Origin: an uncultured Collinsella sp.
GTDB lineage: Bacteria > Actinomycetota > Coriobacteriia > Coriobacteriales > Coriobacteriaceae
Direction of reading: 5' to 3'
Assembly: GCA_905194675.1 (NCBI GenBank)
Contig: CAJJTG010000037.1
Span: forward strand, 1-21,612
Length of the DNA: 21,612 bases
Shown here: piece by piece, positions 1 to 8,224 of the stretch
How positions within the stretch are numbered: position 1 is the stretch's first letter
How the letters are laid out: the number at the start of each line of letters is the position of its first letter
Translations under genes and position numbers: made by a program
Notes under the pieces: generated by a model
What the model was told of the DNA's origin: nothing
The model's database searches: none
Seen by the model: only the letters and a program-made list of their open reading frames with translations

Positions 1-1
1 T

Positions 2-1702
2 GCCAAAAGCGCATCGGAAGGCTTACAGAAAATCGAGACGGCTCTGCCGTATCTGATCGCCGCGCGTGCCACGCAGGCGGTGTCGGCGCAGGATACCGAT
101 AGTGTGACCTATACCGGTACGGCGCTTGCCGTGCCCAGGACATCCGAGTCGGACTTCGCTGCGCTCAAAGGGTCAGAGATCTCGACCGATACCATTAAAG
201 ACACATCAGATGATTTAGAGCGTGCGGCCGAGGAGCTGCGGAAGGCTTCTGAGGACACGGCGAAGGCTAAAGAGCGTGCTTGGCTGGCGGATTGTGGTGG
301 GTCTGACAAGGGCTCGGTCGGCAGCTGTTCTTGCATGTGGGAGCGCGCGAAAAGCCTAACGGATCTCTCCGGTGTTCAAAATCCGCATTACTCATCGAGC
401 GTTACGTGGGAGCCCCAAGTTGCCCTTGATCGCGCGAAGGACTACTACCATTGGCGTCTGACAAATGAGAAGCCCCACGGCTCGAGTGTCGAGATGAAGG
501 CAGAGTCTGCGGCGCGTAAGGCGTTTTATACCTATGCGAGCGCGGAGGTCGATCGGGCACATATAACCGAGAACGGAGACAGGGTTTCCTCCTATATTCC
601 GCTGCTGCCGCGCAACTCTGATGAGGTTCGGGCGACGGAGCTCTATACCGATGCGGTGTGGCCGACGAGCGTGAACGATGACAAGGCGTATCTGCATTAC
701 GGGACGACCTGCCCTAACTATAAGAAAGGGACGCCGAGCGGATTTGCTTCGGTTGCCGATTACGATGGACAGGATAAATGCAGCAAATGCCATTTTGGCG
801 TTTCGTCGCTTGGTGCTGTTGCGGCGCCTTCAACCTCTATCGAAAACGGCTTCGAATATCACTTCGACGAGTTCAAAAAGGCCTTGGAGGAATACGTCAA
901 ATGTCGGAACAAAGAGCTTGAGCTCATGCGTCAGACCGAGGATGAGGCCGACCGTGCGAGCAATGCGTTTGACCAGGCCATTAAAGCGCTTTCGGGCGAG
1001 CGTCCGCGTATCGCTCCGCCCGGTCGCAACGGCGTGGTTGCCTTTGCGGTTTCGGGTGCCATCTCGAGCCCCGATGAGCTCAACTCTTCGTTTAACACGG
1101 CAGTCAGGCTTGGCGATCGCGGTGCCATCTCTGCCGCGGTGCTGGCGCCCGATGAGGCGACGGCGCAAAACAACGTGCTTTCGCGATTTTTCTCGACATT
1201 GAAGGAACGCTCGGGTGGCGTTGCCGGCGTACTCGATGGCGTCATGGATGTCTGGGGACGGCTGCTTGTGGGATACGGAGACATCCAAGGTTCGGCCGAC
1301 GAACTTATGGACGAGATGATTAAAGGCCTAGGAGGGGGCAGCGGCGCGTTGGGCTCCATTGCATCGTGGCTCGGCGATACCGTTTCGGCGTCCGTGGCGG
1401 CGTTGGGTCTGGAACCGTGCGACTTGTGCCTGCGAAAGCCAGTGCTGACCGATTCCGCCAACGTCATTAAGAGTCCGGGGTCTGACATTGCTGGTCTCTT
1501 TCAAGCGCAAGACAAGCTGCGAAGTATTCCGTTGGGCGTGATCGATCCCAAGGCGCTTTGCGAGGCGTTGGAATATCAAGTCGAACGCACCATTAGCGGT
1601 ACGGTGTTCACGCTTGCGGAGATTCCTCTGCCCGGCGGTGGCTCCATCCCACTCACCGTCGATGTCGCCACGCTGGTTGGCGCTCTGGGCGGTGGGTCGT
1701 AA
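2..1702 (+). CDS. Large exported protein of a Tad pilus locus, 5' end outside the window
   Basis: The reading frame is open from base 2, so the gene starts upstream. The GTG at 80 is internal and has no convincing ribosome site, and the upstream residues (AKSASEGLQKIETALPYLIA) read as coding. The visible part is 566 residues. It has a charged, probably coiled segment just after position 200, several Cys clusters (around 290-340, a CxxC near 780, a CDLC near 1420) and a Gly/Ala/Ser-rich C-terminal part. I do not recognise a named domain. Its stop overlaps the start of the TadE-like gene (TAATG), so it is co-translated with a pilus gene. I infer a surface or secreted component of the Tad/Flp apparatus. 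It could instead be an unrelated passenger protein. Confidence is high that it is a gene and low for its role. Confidence 0.75.
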   Translation, partial: AKSASEGLQKIETALPYLIAARATQAVSAQDTDSVTYTGTALAVPRTSESDFAALKGSEISTDTIKDTSDDLERAAEELRKASEDTAKAKERAWLADCGGSDKGSVGSCSCMWERAKSLTDLSGVQNPHYSSSVTWEPQVALDRAKDYYHWRLTNEKPHGSSVEMKAESAARKAFYTYASAEVDRAHITENGDRVSSYIPLLPRNSDEVRATELYTDAVWPTSVNDDKAYLHYGTTCPNYKKGTPSGFASVADYDGQDKCSKCHFGVSSLGAVAAPSTSIENGFEYHFDEFKKALEEYVKCRNKELELMRQTEDEADRASNAFDQAIKALSGERPRIAPPGRNGVVAFAVSGAISSPDELNSSFNTAVRLGDRGAISAAVLAPDEATAQNNVLSRFFSTLKERSGGVAGVLDGVMDVWGRLLVGYGDIQGSADELMDEMIKGLGGGSGALGSIASWLGDTVSASVAALGLEPCDLCLRKPVLTDSANVIKSPGSDIAGLFQAQDKLRSIPLGVIDPKALCEALEYQVERTISGTVFTLAEIPLPGGGSIPLTVDVATLVGALGGGS

Positions 1703-2178
1703 TGAGTATCCGCATGCGTCTGCGCGAGGAGCGCGCCCAAGCGACGGTGGAGATGGCAGTGGTTGCGCCCGTTTTGCTGGTGCTGGCACTCATCGTGTAC
1801 AACGTCATGATCTTTGCCAGCGCTGTCGCGCGCTTCGACCGCGTGGTGCCCGACATCGTGTTGGCGCACGCCGTGGCGTCGGAGGGGGAGGGCGACGAAA
1901 GCTCTGCCGATGCCTCGGCGACGGTTCAGACTCAAATTCTGAATGCCATGGAAGGTTATGACTTGCAGATTGAAGTGTCGAGCGAGCAAGGCGCGGAGGC
2001 ATCGGATGGTGGCCTGCTCTCCCTATCCGGTACGTTTAGGACCTACACCTGCACCATGCGCTATGAGCCGTGGCCGACTTCTCTCAGCATCGCTGGCGTT
2101 CCGCTGGGGGCGCCGACAACGTTGTCGCACGAGCGCGCGGTGACGGTCGATCCATGGCGTCCGGGGGTGGTCATGTGA
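1702..2178 (+). CDS. TadE-like pseudopilin
   Basis: The 158-residue protein has a short basic N-terminus followed by a motif around residues 11-23 (RAQATVEMAVVAP) and a hydrophobic helix to about residue 40. This is the usual layout of TadE/TadF minor pseudopilins, which are processed by a prepilin peptidase and help assemble Flp pili. Glu17 would be the conserved Glu at +5 if cleavage follows Ala12, so the residue before the cut would be Ala rather than the usual Gly. The rest is a small extracytoplasmic domain. The ATG at 1702 overlaps the preceding stop by one base, and its own stop overlaps the next start, so three genes are translationally coupled. Confidence 0.8.
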   Translation: MSIRMRLREERAQATVEMAVVAPVLLVLALIVYNVMIFASAVARFDRVVPDIVLAHAVASEGEGDESSADASATVQTQILNAMEGYDLQIEVSSEQGAEASDGGLLSLSGTFRTYTCTMRYEPWPTSLSIAGVPLGAPTTLSHERAVTVDPWRPGVVM

Positions 2179-2534
2179 CCGCGGTCTCGTCCTACATCGC
2201 CTACGCACGGGCACTCAATAGGCTGGGTTGGACGCCGGCGGAGTTTGTGGTGGCGGAGTCGTTTGTCGTGCGCCTGCGCGGCATGCTGGGACGGCATCCG
2301 GTTGCCGCCAACGGCTTGCCGCTCGTCATGGCGTTTCCACGCTGCTCTTCGGTCCATACGTGTTTTATGGCCTATCCCATCGATATCGCCTTTATCGATG
2401 CACGTGGCTATGTCCTCGTATGCTACGAAAACGTACGTCCCTGGCGTATGTGCTCCTGCCCCGGCGCCTGGGCCGTACTAGAGCGTCCTTCAATCATTGT
2501 TTCGACCCCTGCTCTCCAACGCGTGCCGGCTTAA
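2175..2534 (+). CDS. DUF192 family protein
   Basis: This is a 119-residue protein. I chose the GTG at 2175 because it overlaps the TGA of the TadE-like gene (GTGA); frame-open sequence further upstream lies inside that gene. Family signatures are the RLRGMLGR stretch near residue 33, the CSSVHTCFM block, PIDIAFID, VRPWR and GAWAVLE, all in the order expected for DUF192. The biochemical role of DUF192 is not established. Small DUF192 proteins often sit beside Tad/pilus or secretion genes, and the coupling seen here supports a link to the pilus operon. No signal peptide is evident, so a cytoplasmic location is likely. Confidence 0.85.
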   Translation: MTAVSSYIAYARALNRLGWTPAEFVVAESFVVRLRGMLGRHPVAANGLPLVMAFPRCSSVHTCFMAYPIDIAFIDARGYVLVCYENVRPWRMCSCPGAWAVLERPSIIVSTPALQRVPA

Positions 2535-2552
2535 GAATTGGCGACAGCGGAC

Positions 2553-2578
2553 TTTCGTCATACGAAATTGGGTAAGAT
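2553..2578 (+). promoter_or_regulatory. Possible promoter and operator of the toxin-antitoxin pair
   Basis: A short inverted repeat, TTTCGT-CAT-ACGAAA (2553-2567), lies just upstream of a -10-like TAAGAT (2573-2578). A strong ribosome site (GGAGGAG) and the ATG at 2593 follow. Ribbon-helix-helix antitoxins commonly repress their own promoter by binding small palindromes, so this is a reasonable autoregulatory operator. The -35 is poor. Confidence 0.35.
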
Positions 2579-2592
2579 GGAGGAGAAGATGC

Positions 2593-2859
2593 ATGGATGT
2601 TGAGATCCATCCCAACGCTAAAAAGCACCTGACAGAACAGCAGGTGCTTAGCGCTTGGCTTGCGGTTACTGAGTGCATTCGTCGCGAGTCGAAGGACGAG
2701 CCGCCGAGATGGCTTGCGATTGGATGGCTCCCAGACGGACGAAGCGTGGAGCTTGTCGCGGTCGAGCTTCTCCGTGGGTGGCTTATCATTCATGCCTTGT
2801 CTCCAGTCCAGAAGAAATTTTGGCAGGAGATTGAACGGGCTCGGCAAAGGGGTCGATGA
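2593..2859 (+). CDS. Probable toxin of a type II toxin-antitoxin pair (BrnT/RelE-like size and layout)
   Basis: This 88-residue basic protein starts at an ATG preceded by a strong GGAGGAG ribosome site; in-frame sequence upstream lies in the previous gene's tail. It has an N-terminal helix (HPNAKKHLT), a central beta-rich part (WLAIGWLPDGRSVELVAVEL, then GWLIIHALSP) and a C-terminal basic helix (KKFWQEIERARQRG). That alternation and length fit small RelE/BrnT-fold toxins, where the toxin often precedes a ribbon-helix-helix antitoxin. It overlaps the next gene by ATGA, which couples the two. I did not see a decisive catalytic signature, so the toxin call rests on size, fold-like pattern and partner. 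Confidence 0.55.
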   Translation: MDVEIHPNAKKHLTEQQVLSAWLAVTECIRRESKDEPPRWLAIGWLPDGRSVELVAVELLRGWLIIHALSPVQKKFWQEIERARQRGR

Positions 2860-3143
2860 TGGGCAAGACGTATACGGCCGCTAATGGTCAGGTTGTAACG
2901 GATGAAATGATTGACGCGTGGTGCGAGTCGTACGAGCGCGGAGAGTTTCCGGATGGCGAACACACCGTTGGTGGGATCGTGCATGGACGGCCCCCACTCT
3001 CAGGTGAGGGGACGGCAACGCTGTCAGTCAAGATTCCTCTGGGAATGAAGGAGGCCATTCGTCGACGGGCGGCTGCCGAGGGGATGACGCCAAGTGAGTT
3101 TGCCCGTGCGGCTCTGAGCGAAAAACTTCTTGCTGCCGGCTGA
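2856..3143 (+). CDS. Ribbon-helix-helix (CopG-like) antitoxin candidate
   Basis: The protein is about 95 residues. ATG at 2856 or 2859 could both start it; the first gives an ATGA overlap with the upstream gene. The C-terminal half (from about residue 53) reads TATLSVKIPLGMKEAIRRRA followed by AAEGMTPSEFARAAL. A short beta strand, a helix, a turn and a second helix make up the ribbon-helix-helix DNA-binding fold. The N-terminal half (GQVVTDEMIDAW and a GEFPDGEHTV turn) is likely the partner-neutralising region. Together with the preceding gene this reads as a compact two-gene toxin-antitoxin operon inserted between the pilus operon and tRNA-Phe. Confidence 0.7.
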   Translation: MMGKTYTAANGQVVTDEMIDAWCESYERGEFPDGEHTVGGIVHGRPPLSGEGTATLSVKIPLGMKEAIRRRAAAEGMTPSEFARAALSEKLLAAG

Positions 3144-3183
3144 TGTCTCTGACGTGCCGATTTATAGAACCGAGGCTGTGCTC

Positions 3184-3234
3184 AAAAACTTTTTTAAAAT
3201 TCTCGGTTGACCGGAACGCGTCCTTGGTTATACT
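3184..3234 (+). promoter_or_regulatory. Promoter of tRNA-Phe with an A/T-rich UP-like element
   Basis: TTGACC (3207-3212) and TATACT (3229-3234) are 16 bp apart. An A/T tract at 3184-3200 sits directly upstream, as expected of a stable-RNA promoter. Transcription should start near 3241. Confidence 0.75.
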
Positions 3235-3266
3235 AATCAAGCCTTGAAACAAGGCACACCTCAAAT

Positions 3267-3339
<73 letters not shown>

Positions 3340-3352
3340 CCTTGAATTGACT

Positions 3353-3383
3353 AGGACCTCTGCAAAGGGGTCCTTTTCTTTTA
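3353..3383 (+). terminator. Terminator after tRNA-Phe
   Basis: AGGACC and GGTCCT form a 6-bp stem over an 10-nt loop and are followed by a T-rich run (TTTTCTTTTA). Confidence 0.75.
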
Positions 3384-3533
3384 TGTAGGGTTCTGCGGAA
3401 ACTGCGTCCCAGAATAAGGGCTCAGAACGGGACACACTTTCCGGTGCCTGCCTCCGGCGCGCGTACACACCTCGTCGCACCATTCCGAGCCCGCCCGCCC
3501 CAGACATTCCTCCCACTTTCGCGTCACTTTACA

Positions 3534-3570
3534 GACCGTTCGGTCGCCTGTCCGCACACGCGGGTATACT
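3534..3570 (+). promoter_or_regulatory. Possible TetR-type operator and -10 box before the GH5-like gene
   Basis: A perfect palindrome GACCGTTCGGTC (3534-3545) resembles the ACCG-NN-CGGT core seen in many TetR-family operators. A -10-like TATACT follows at 3565-3570. The operator would cover the -35 position. The rest of 3384-3635 has no gene that I can support. Confidence 0.4.
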
Positions 3571-3635
3571 CAAAACAATACTTATCCTATGCAATACGAT
3601 GCGGGTTCGACCTGCATGATCCGAAGGGGGCAGTG

Positions 3636-4697
3636 ATGGAGAGGATACTCGGCGTTAATCTCTCTGGCTGGTTTATTCCCGAGCCTTGGGTGACCCCGTC
3701 GCTGTACGCGGCGACCGGTGCATCCAACGCGGCTGAGCTACAGGAGGCCATGGGTACCGCCGCCTATAACGAGCGCATGCGCCGCCATTACGAGACGTTT
3801 GTGAGCGAGGACGATTTTCGCCGCATGGCGCAGATCGGTCTCAATGCCGTGCGTCTGCCGGTGCCCTGGTATGCCTTTGGCTCACAGGAGTCCGATGCCT
3901 CCTACATATCGGTTGTCGATTACATCGACCGCGCAATTGAGTGGGCTGCCAAGTACGACATCCGCGTGCTGCTCGATCTGGCAACCGTGCCCGGTGGCCA
4001 GGGCGATTCCAACGATTCGCCCACCACGCCGGAGGCTGTTGCCGAGTGGCATTCGTCCACCAACGGCCGTCATGTCGCACTCGACGTGCTCGAGCGCTTG
4101 GCCGATCGCTATGGCGAGGCCGAGAGCCTGCTGGGCATTGAGCTGCTGGACACGCCGCAGATGAGCGTTCGCAAGAGCCTCTTCACCATGACGGATGGCA
4201 TTCCTGCTCACTACCTGCGCAATTTCTATCGCGATGCCTACGAGCTCGTCCGTTCGTATATGCCCGAGGATAAGATCGTCGTCTTCTCGTCGTCGGGGCA
4301 TCCCAGCGAGTGGAAGCATTTTATGCGCGGCGCCAAGTACAAGAACGTCTACATGGATCTTCACCTGTACCATTACCGCGACGAGTATGCGCTCGACATC
4401 ACGAGCCCTCGCGGGCTGACGACGGCGATTTCGCGTAACAAGCGCGAGCTTAAAGAAGCGATTTCGACTGGGTTCCCCGTGCTGGTGGGCGAATGGTCGG
4501 GCGCGGCGATCTTTGCCAACTCGTCGGTTACGCCCGAGGGCCGCAATGCCTACGAGCGCGTGTTTATCGCCAACCAGCTGGCTTCGTTTGCGCCGGCTGC
4601 CGGTTGGTTCTTCCAAACGTGGAAGACCGAGAAGCGCATTGCAGCATGGGACGCCCGCGCGGCGCTCGGTACGCTCGAGCGCGGCATGATTGAATAG
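3636..4697 (+). CDS. GH5-like (exo-1,3-glucanase type) protein with altered catalytic site
   Basis: This is a 353-residue protein without a signal peptide. I chose the ATG at 3636, preceded by a GAAGGGGG ribosome site; open sequence upstream does not look like coding. The N-terminal block (GVNLSGWFIPEPWVTPSLY) is typical of glycoside hydrolase family 5 enzymes close to exo-1,3-beta-glucanases. NAVRLPVPW, the H-x-Y pair (His243, Tyr245) and the nucleophile motif VGEWS (Glu286) are present. The acid/base motif, normally NEP, is here LLDTP, with Thr173 in place of the catalytic Glu, and the usual DLHGAPGSQ is DLATVPGGQ, with Ala116 for His. The protein may therefore be inactive as a classical retaining hydrolase or use altered chemistry. 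It lies 6 bp upstream of rsmI and is probably co-transcribed with it. Confidence 0.8.
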   Translation: MERILGVNLSGWFIPEPWVTPSLYAATGASNAAELQEAMGTAAYNERMRRHYETFVSEDDFRRMAQIGLNAVRLPVPWYAFGSQESDASYISVVDYIDRAIEWAAKYDIRVLLDLATVPGGQGDSNDSPTTPEAVAEWHSSTNGRHVALDVLERLADRYGEAESLLGIELLDTPQMSVRKSLFTMTDGIPAHYLRNFYRDAYELVRSYMPEDKIVVFSSSGHPSEWKHFMRGAKYKNVYMDLHLYHYRDEYALDITSPRGLTTAISRNKRELKEAISTGFPVLVGEWSGAAIFANSSVTPEGRNAYERVFIANQLASFAPAAGWFFQTWKTEKRIAAWDARAALGTLERGMIE

Positions 4698-4703
4698 GTT
4701 GAT

Positions 4704-5582
4704 ATGACGCAAAACAGCGCCCATACGGGCAAACTCTATGTGGTCGGCACGCCCATCGGCAACCTGGGCGACCTGTCCCCGCGCGTTGGTGAGGCCTTTG
4801 CCGCTGCTGATGCCATCTGCTGCGAAGACACGCGTGTGACGTCAAAGCTACTGATGCACCTGGGCATTTCCAAGCCGCTTGTCCGTTGCGACGAGAATGT
4901 GATCGCCAGCCGCGCCGCCGGCCTGGTCGACCGTCTGCTGGCGGGGGAGACCCTCGCTTTTGCCTCGGACGCCGGCATGCCGAGCGTGTCCGATCCCGGC
5001 CAGGCGCTGGTCGAGGCGGCGCGTGAGGCCGATGTGCCCGTCGAAGTTATTCCCGGGCCCTCTGCTTGCGTCACGGCGCTCGTTTCGTCCGGTATTCCTT
5101 GCGAGCATTTTTTCTTCGAGGGCTTTTTGGGCCGAAAGCACGGCGACCGCGTGCGCCGTTTGCAGCGCCTTGCCGTGGTGCCCGGCGCACTCATCTTCTA
5201 CGAGTCTCCACATCGCATCGTGGCGACGCTCGAGGCCGTGACGGAGGTCTTTCCCCAGCGTGAGGTTGCCGTCTGCCGCGAACTCACCAAGCTGCACGAG
5301 GAGGTCTTGCGCGGGCCCGCTGCCCAGCTTGCCGAGGAGCTGCGTGCTCGCGGCGAGGTAAAGGGCGAGATCGCGCTGGTCATCGCGCCGCCGAGCGAGG
5401 ATGAGGAGGCCGGTATCGTGCCGGTCGGCGCTGCGGCAGCGGATCCCGACGAGGCCCTGCGCGAGGATATCCGCGCCGCGCTCGAGGAGGGGGAGCCCGC
5501 GTCTGCGGTGGCCAAGCGCCTGTCTCAGAAGTATTCGCGCCGCAAGCGCGATGTCTATGCCATGGTGCTCGATATGCAATAG
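4704..5582 (+). CDS. rsmI: 16S rRNA (cytidine(1402)-2'-O)-methyltransferase RsmI
   Basis: The 292-residue protein uses S-adenosylmethionine to methylate the ribose of C1402 in 16S rRNA, in the decoding centre. Recognisable blocks in order are VGTPIGNLGDLSPR near residue 14, ASDAGMPSVSDPG, VIPGPSA, FEGFLGRK, YESPHR, CRELTKLHEE and KGEI. These are the tetrapyrrole-methylase-fold signatures of RsmI. A C-terminal segment of about 60 residues ends in a basic helix (KRLSQKYSRRKRDVYAMV), as in other family members. The length is normal. It starts 6 bp after the GH5-like gene and ends 69 bp before metG. Confidence 0.95.
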   Translation: MTQNSAHTGKLYVVGTPIGNLGDLSPRVGEAFAAADAICCEDTRVTSKLLMHLGISKPLVRCDENVIASRAAGLVDRLLAGETLAFASDAGMPSVSDPGQALVEAAREADVPVEVIPGPSACVTALVSSGIPCEHFFFEGFLGRKHGDRVRRLQRLAVVPGALIFYESPHRIVATLEAVTEVFPQREVAVCRELTKLHEEVLRGPAAQLAEELRARGEVKGEIALVIAPPSEDEEAGIVPVGAAAADPDEALREDIRAALEEGEPASAVAKRLSQKYSRRKRDVYAMVLDMQ

Positions 5583-5651
5583 ATGGAGGATATCCAGCCC
5601 TTGCGCTAGAATCATCCTCTGTATGCAACGTTTTTCTGGAGGACAAACCCC

Positions 5652-7253
5652 ATGGATCAAAGCAAGCCTTCGTTCTTTATCACGACGCCCATCTACTACG
5701 TCAACGCCGATCCGCACCTGGGCACGGCTTATTCCACCATCATCGCCGACGTTCAGGCTCGCTATCGCCGTTCCGCCGGCTATAACGTCAAGTTCCTGAC
5801 CGGCATGGACGAGCACGGCGAGAAGGTCGCCGAGGCCGCAGCCAAGCATGGCATGACGCCGCAGGAGTGGACCGATAGCCAGGCCCCGCACTTCAAGGAG
5901 CTTTGGAGCAAGCTCGAGATTTCCAACGACGACTTCATCCGCACCACCGAGCCGCGCCAGCATCATGCCGTGCAGTACCTGTGGGAGCGCATGAAGGAGT
6001 CCGGTTACCTGTATAAGGGCAGCTACGACGGTTGGTATTGCGTGCCTGACGAGACCTACTTCACTGATACGCAGGTCCAGAAGGGCGACGAGGAGTACGG
6101 CAGCGTCGGCCAGCATCTATGCCCCGACTGCCACCGTCCGCTTGAGCGCGTCCAGGAGGAGTCCTACTTCTTTAAGCTTTCCGCCTTCCAGGACAAGCTT
6201 CTCAAGCTCTATGACGAGCACCCCGACTTTGTCGAGCCTGCGTTCCGCATGAACGAGGTTCGCAGCTTTGTCGAGGGCGGCCTCAACGACCTTTCCGTGA
6301 GTCGCACGAGCTTTGACTGGGGCATCCAGGTTCCGTTTGACGAGGGCCATGTGACCTATGTATGGTTTGACGCGCTGCTCAACTATATGACGGCCGTCGG
6401 CTACGGTGTCGACACCGACGAGGCGCGTGCCGAGCTGGCCTATCGCTGGCCCGCGCAGTTCCACATCGTGGGTAAGGACATCATCCGCTTCCACTGCGTC
6501 ATTTGGCCCGCCATGCTCATGGCCATCGGCGAGGCCCTGCCCGAGCACGTCTTTGCCCACGGCTTCCTGACCGTGCGCAATGCCGAGACCGGCAAGGCCG
6601 AGAAGATGTCCAAGAGCCGCGGTAACGCCATCGCTCCGCAGGACGTTATCGACATGCTGGGCGTCGAGGGCTATCGCTACTACTTTATGACCGATGTCGT
6701 TCCCGGTACCGACGGCGCCATCAGCTTCGATCGCATGGAGCAGGTCTACAACGCCGACCTGGCCAACAGCTGGGGCAACCTTATCTCGCGTTCGCTCAAC
6801 ATGAGCGGCAAGTACTTTGACGGTTGCGCGCCCGCCAAGCCCGCATCGTTCGATGCGTTCGACAACCCGCTGGCAAAGATCGCCGATGGCCTGGTCGACC
6901 GCTACATGGTCAAGATGGACGTGCTCGATTACGGCGGAGCCAAGGATGAGGTCATGGAGCTCATCCACGCCGCCAACCACTACATCGAGGACTCCGAGCC
7001 CTGGGCACTTGCCAAGGACGAGGCCAAGGCTGACGAGCTGGCGTTTGTGATCTACAACCTGCTCGAGGCCATCCGCATTGCCGCTCACCTGCTGATGCCG
7101 CTCATGCCTCAGACCTCTGCCGAGGCCCTGCGCCGCCTGTCCTGCGAGAACGAGGCCGCGACCGACGACCTCAAGGGCATTTGCGCTTGGGGCCTGCTTG
7201 CTGGTGGTCAGCCCGTCGAGAAGGGCGATCCGCTGTTCCCGCGTCTGGCGTAG
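5652..7253 (+). CDS. metG: Methionyl-tRNA synthetase
   Basis: This 533-residue class I synthetase charges tRNA-Met. The ATG at 5652 has a TGGAGGA ribosome site about 8 bp upstream. The HIGH-type motif is HLGT at residues 22-25 and the second signature is KMSKS at 318-322. The GMDEHGEKV and WFDALLNYMTAVGY blocks are typical of the catalytic core, and a CPDCHRP motif lies in the zinc/connective region. The C-terminal helical anticodon-binding domain is present. The protein ends without the EMAP-II-like tRNA-binding domain that extends longer MetRS forms, so it is the short type. A strong terminator follows. Confidence 0.97.
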   Translation: MDQSKPSFFITTPIYYVNADPHLGTAYSTIIADVQARYRRSAGYNVKFLTGMDEHGEKVAEAAAKHGMTPQEWTDSQAPHFKELWSKLEISNDDFIRTTEPRQHHAVQYLWERMKESGYLYKGSYDGWYCVPDETYFTDTQVQKGDEEYGSVGQHLCPDCHRPLERVQEESYFFKLSAFQDKLLKLYDEHPDFVEPAFRMNEVRSFVEGGLNDLSVSRTSFDWGIQVPFDEGHVTYVWFDALLNYMTAVGYGVDTDEARAELAYRWPAQFHIVGKDIIRFHCVIWPAMLMAIGEALPEHVFAHGFLTVRNAETGKAEKMSKSRGNAIAPQDVIDMLGVEGYRYYFMTDVVPGTDGAISFDRMEQVYNADLANSWGNLISRSLNMSGKYFDGCAPAKPASFDAFDNPLAKIADGLVDRYMVKMDVLDYGGAKDEVMELIHAANHYIEDSEPWALAKDEAKADELAFVIYNLLEAIRIAAHLLMPLMPQTSAEALRRLSCENEAATDDLKGICAWGLLAGGQPVEKGDPLFPRLA

Positions 7254-7295
7254 AGACCGCGCGAGCGCCATATCGGCAATTTGCTGTTTAGATGT

Positions 7296-7332
7296 AAGGG
7301 CATGGCCGCAACGGTCCATGCCCTTTCGTTTC
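7296..7332 (+). terminator. Terminator after metG
   Basis: AAGGGCATGG pairs with CCATGCCCTT, and CCG-CAA-CGG continues the stem past a single bulged T. A T-rich TCGTTTC tail follows. It closes the rsmI-metG unit. Confidence 0.8.
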
Positions 7333-7363
7333 AAGACGCCGCCATCATGCTAAGGAGGCAACT

Positions 7364-8224
7364 ATGACAACTTCGCCTTTGGCAAACCCCACGGCAACAA
7401 GGGAGCTGCTGGAGGAGTTTGGCCTTGCGACCAAGCATCGCCTGGGCCAGAACTTTCTAATCGACAATCATGTGATCGAGCGTATCTGCGAGCTTGCCGA
7501 GCTTGCAGGTGACGAGCGCGTACTCGAGGTGGGTCCGGGTTGCGGTACTTTGACACTTGCGTTGCTGCAGGAAGCGGCGTGCGTTACGTCCATTGAGGCC
7601 GATCCTGAGCTCGAACCGGTGCTCGACGCCCACGCCGCCGACTATGCCAACTTCCGCTTTATCATGGGCGACGCGCTTAAGGTGGGCCCGGAGCAGATTG
7701 AGCAGGCTGCGGGCGGTGAGCCGACGGTATTTGTCGCGAACTTGCCCTATAACGTGGCGGCGACGATCATTTTGCAATTTTTCCAGACGATGCCGGCGCT
7801 CAAGCGTGCCGTCGTCATGGTGCAAAAGGAGGTTGCCGATCGCATTGCCGCAGTGCCGGGCAACAAGACCTATGGCGGCTATACGGCAAAGCTTGGCCTG
7901 TATGCGCAGGTAACGGGTCGCTTTGAGGTGCCGCCGCGTTGCTTTATGCCGGCGCCACACGTGGACTCGGCCGTCGTGCGTATCGACCGTGTTGACGGTG
8001 TGGTGCCCGAAGGACTCGATCGCGAATTTGTAGCCCGCGTGATTGATGCTGCATTTGCTCAGCGTCGCAAGACCATCCGCAATTCCATGAGCGCCAACGG
8101 CTTTGCCAAGGACGTGCTCGATGCCGCCTTTGAGGCTTGCGGTATCGCACCCACCACGCGCGCCGAGACGCTCGGCGTCGCCGACTTTGTGTGCCTGGCT
8201 CGGGAGCTTTCCCATGACGCTTAA
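7364..8224 (+). CDS. rsmA: 16S rRNA (adenine(1518)/adenine(1519)-N6)-dimethyltransferase RsmA/KsgA
   Basis: The 286-residue enzyme dimethylates two adjacent adenosines in helix 45 of 16S rRNA late in small-subunit assembly. The start has an AAGGAGG ribosome site. Motifs are LGQNFLID near residue 28, the SAM-binding VLEVGPGCGTLT near 53, catalytic NLPYN at 126-130, and the C-terminal FAQRRKTIRNSM block. Length is normal. The gene overlaps the TatD-family gene by 11 bases, so the two are coupled. Loss of this enzyme family is known to give kasugamycin resistance; nothing here suggests inactivation. Confidence 0.96.
   Translation: MTTSPLANPTATRELLEEFGLATKHRLGQNFLIDNHVIERICELAELAGDERVLEVGPGCGTLTLALLQEAACVTSIEADPELEPVLDAHAADYANFRFIMGDALKVGPEQIEQAAGGEPTVFVANLPYNVAATIILQFFQTMPALKRAVVMVQKEVADRIAAVPGNKTYGGYTAKLGLYAQVTGRFEVPPRCFMPAPHVDSAVVRIDRVDGVVPEGLDREFVARVIDAAFAQRRKTIRNSMSANGFAKDVLDAAFEACGIAPTTRAETLGVADFVCLARELSHDA

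Noticed and set aside
4848..7334. Long open frames on the minus strand opposite rsmI and metG
   Set aside because: They mirror the strongly biased codons of the plus-strand genes, lack ribosome sites and show no family motifs. The same holds for minus-strand frames opposite rsmA, the SPFH gene, proC and serS.
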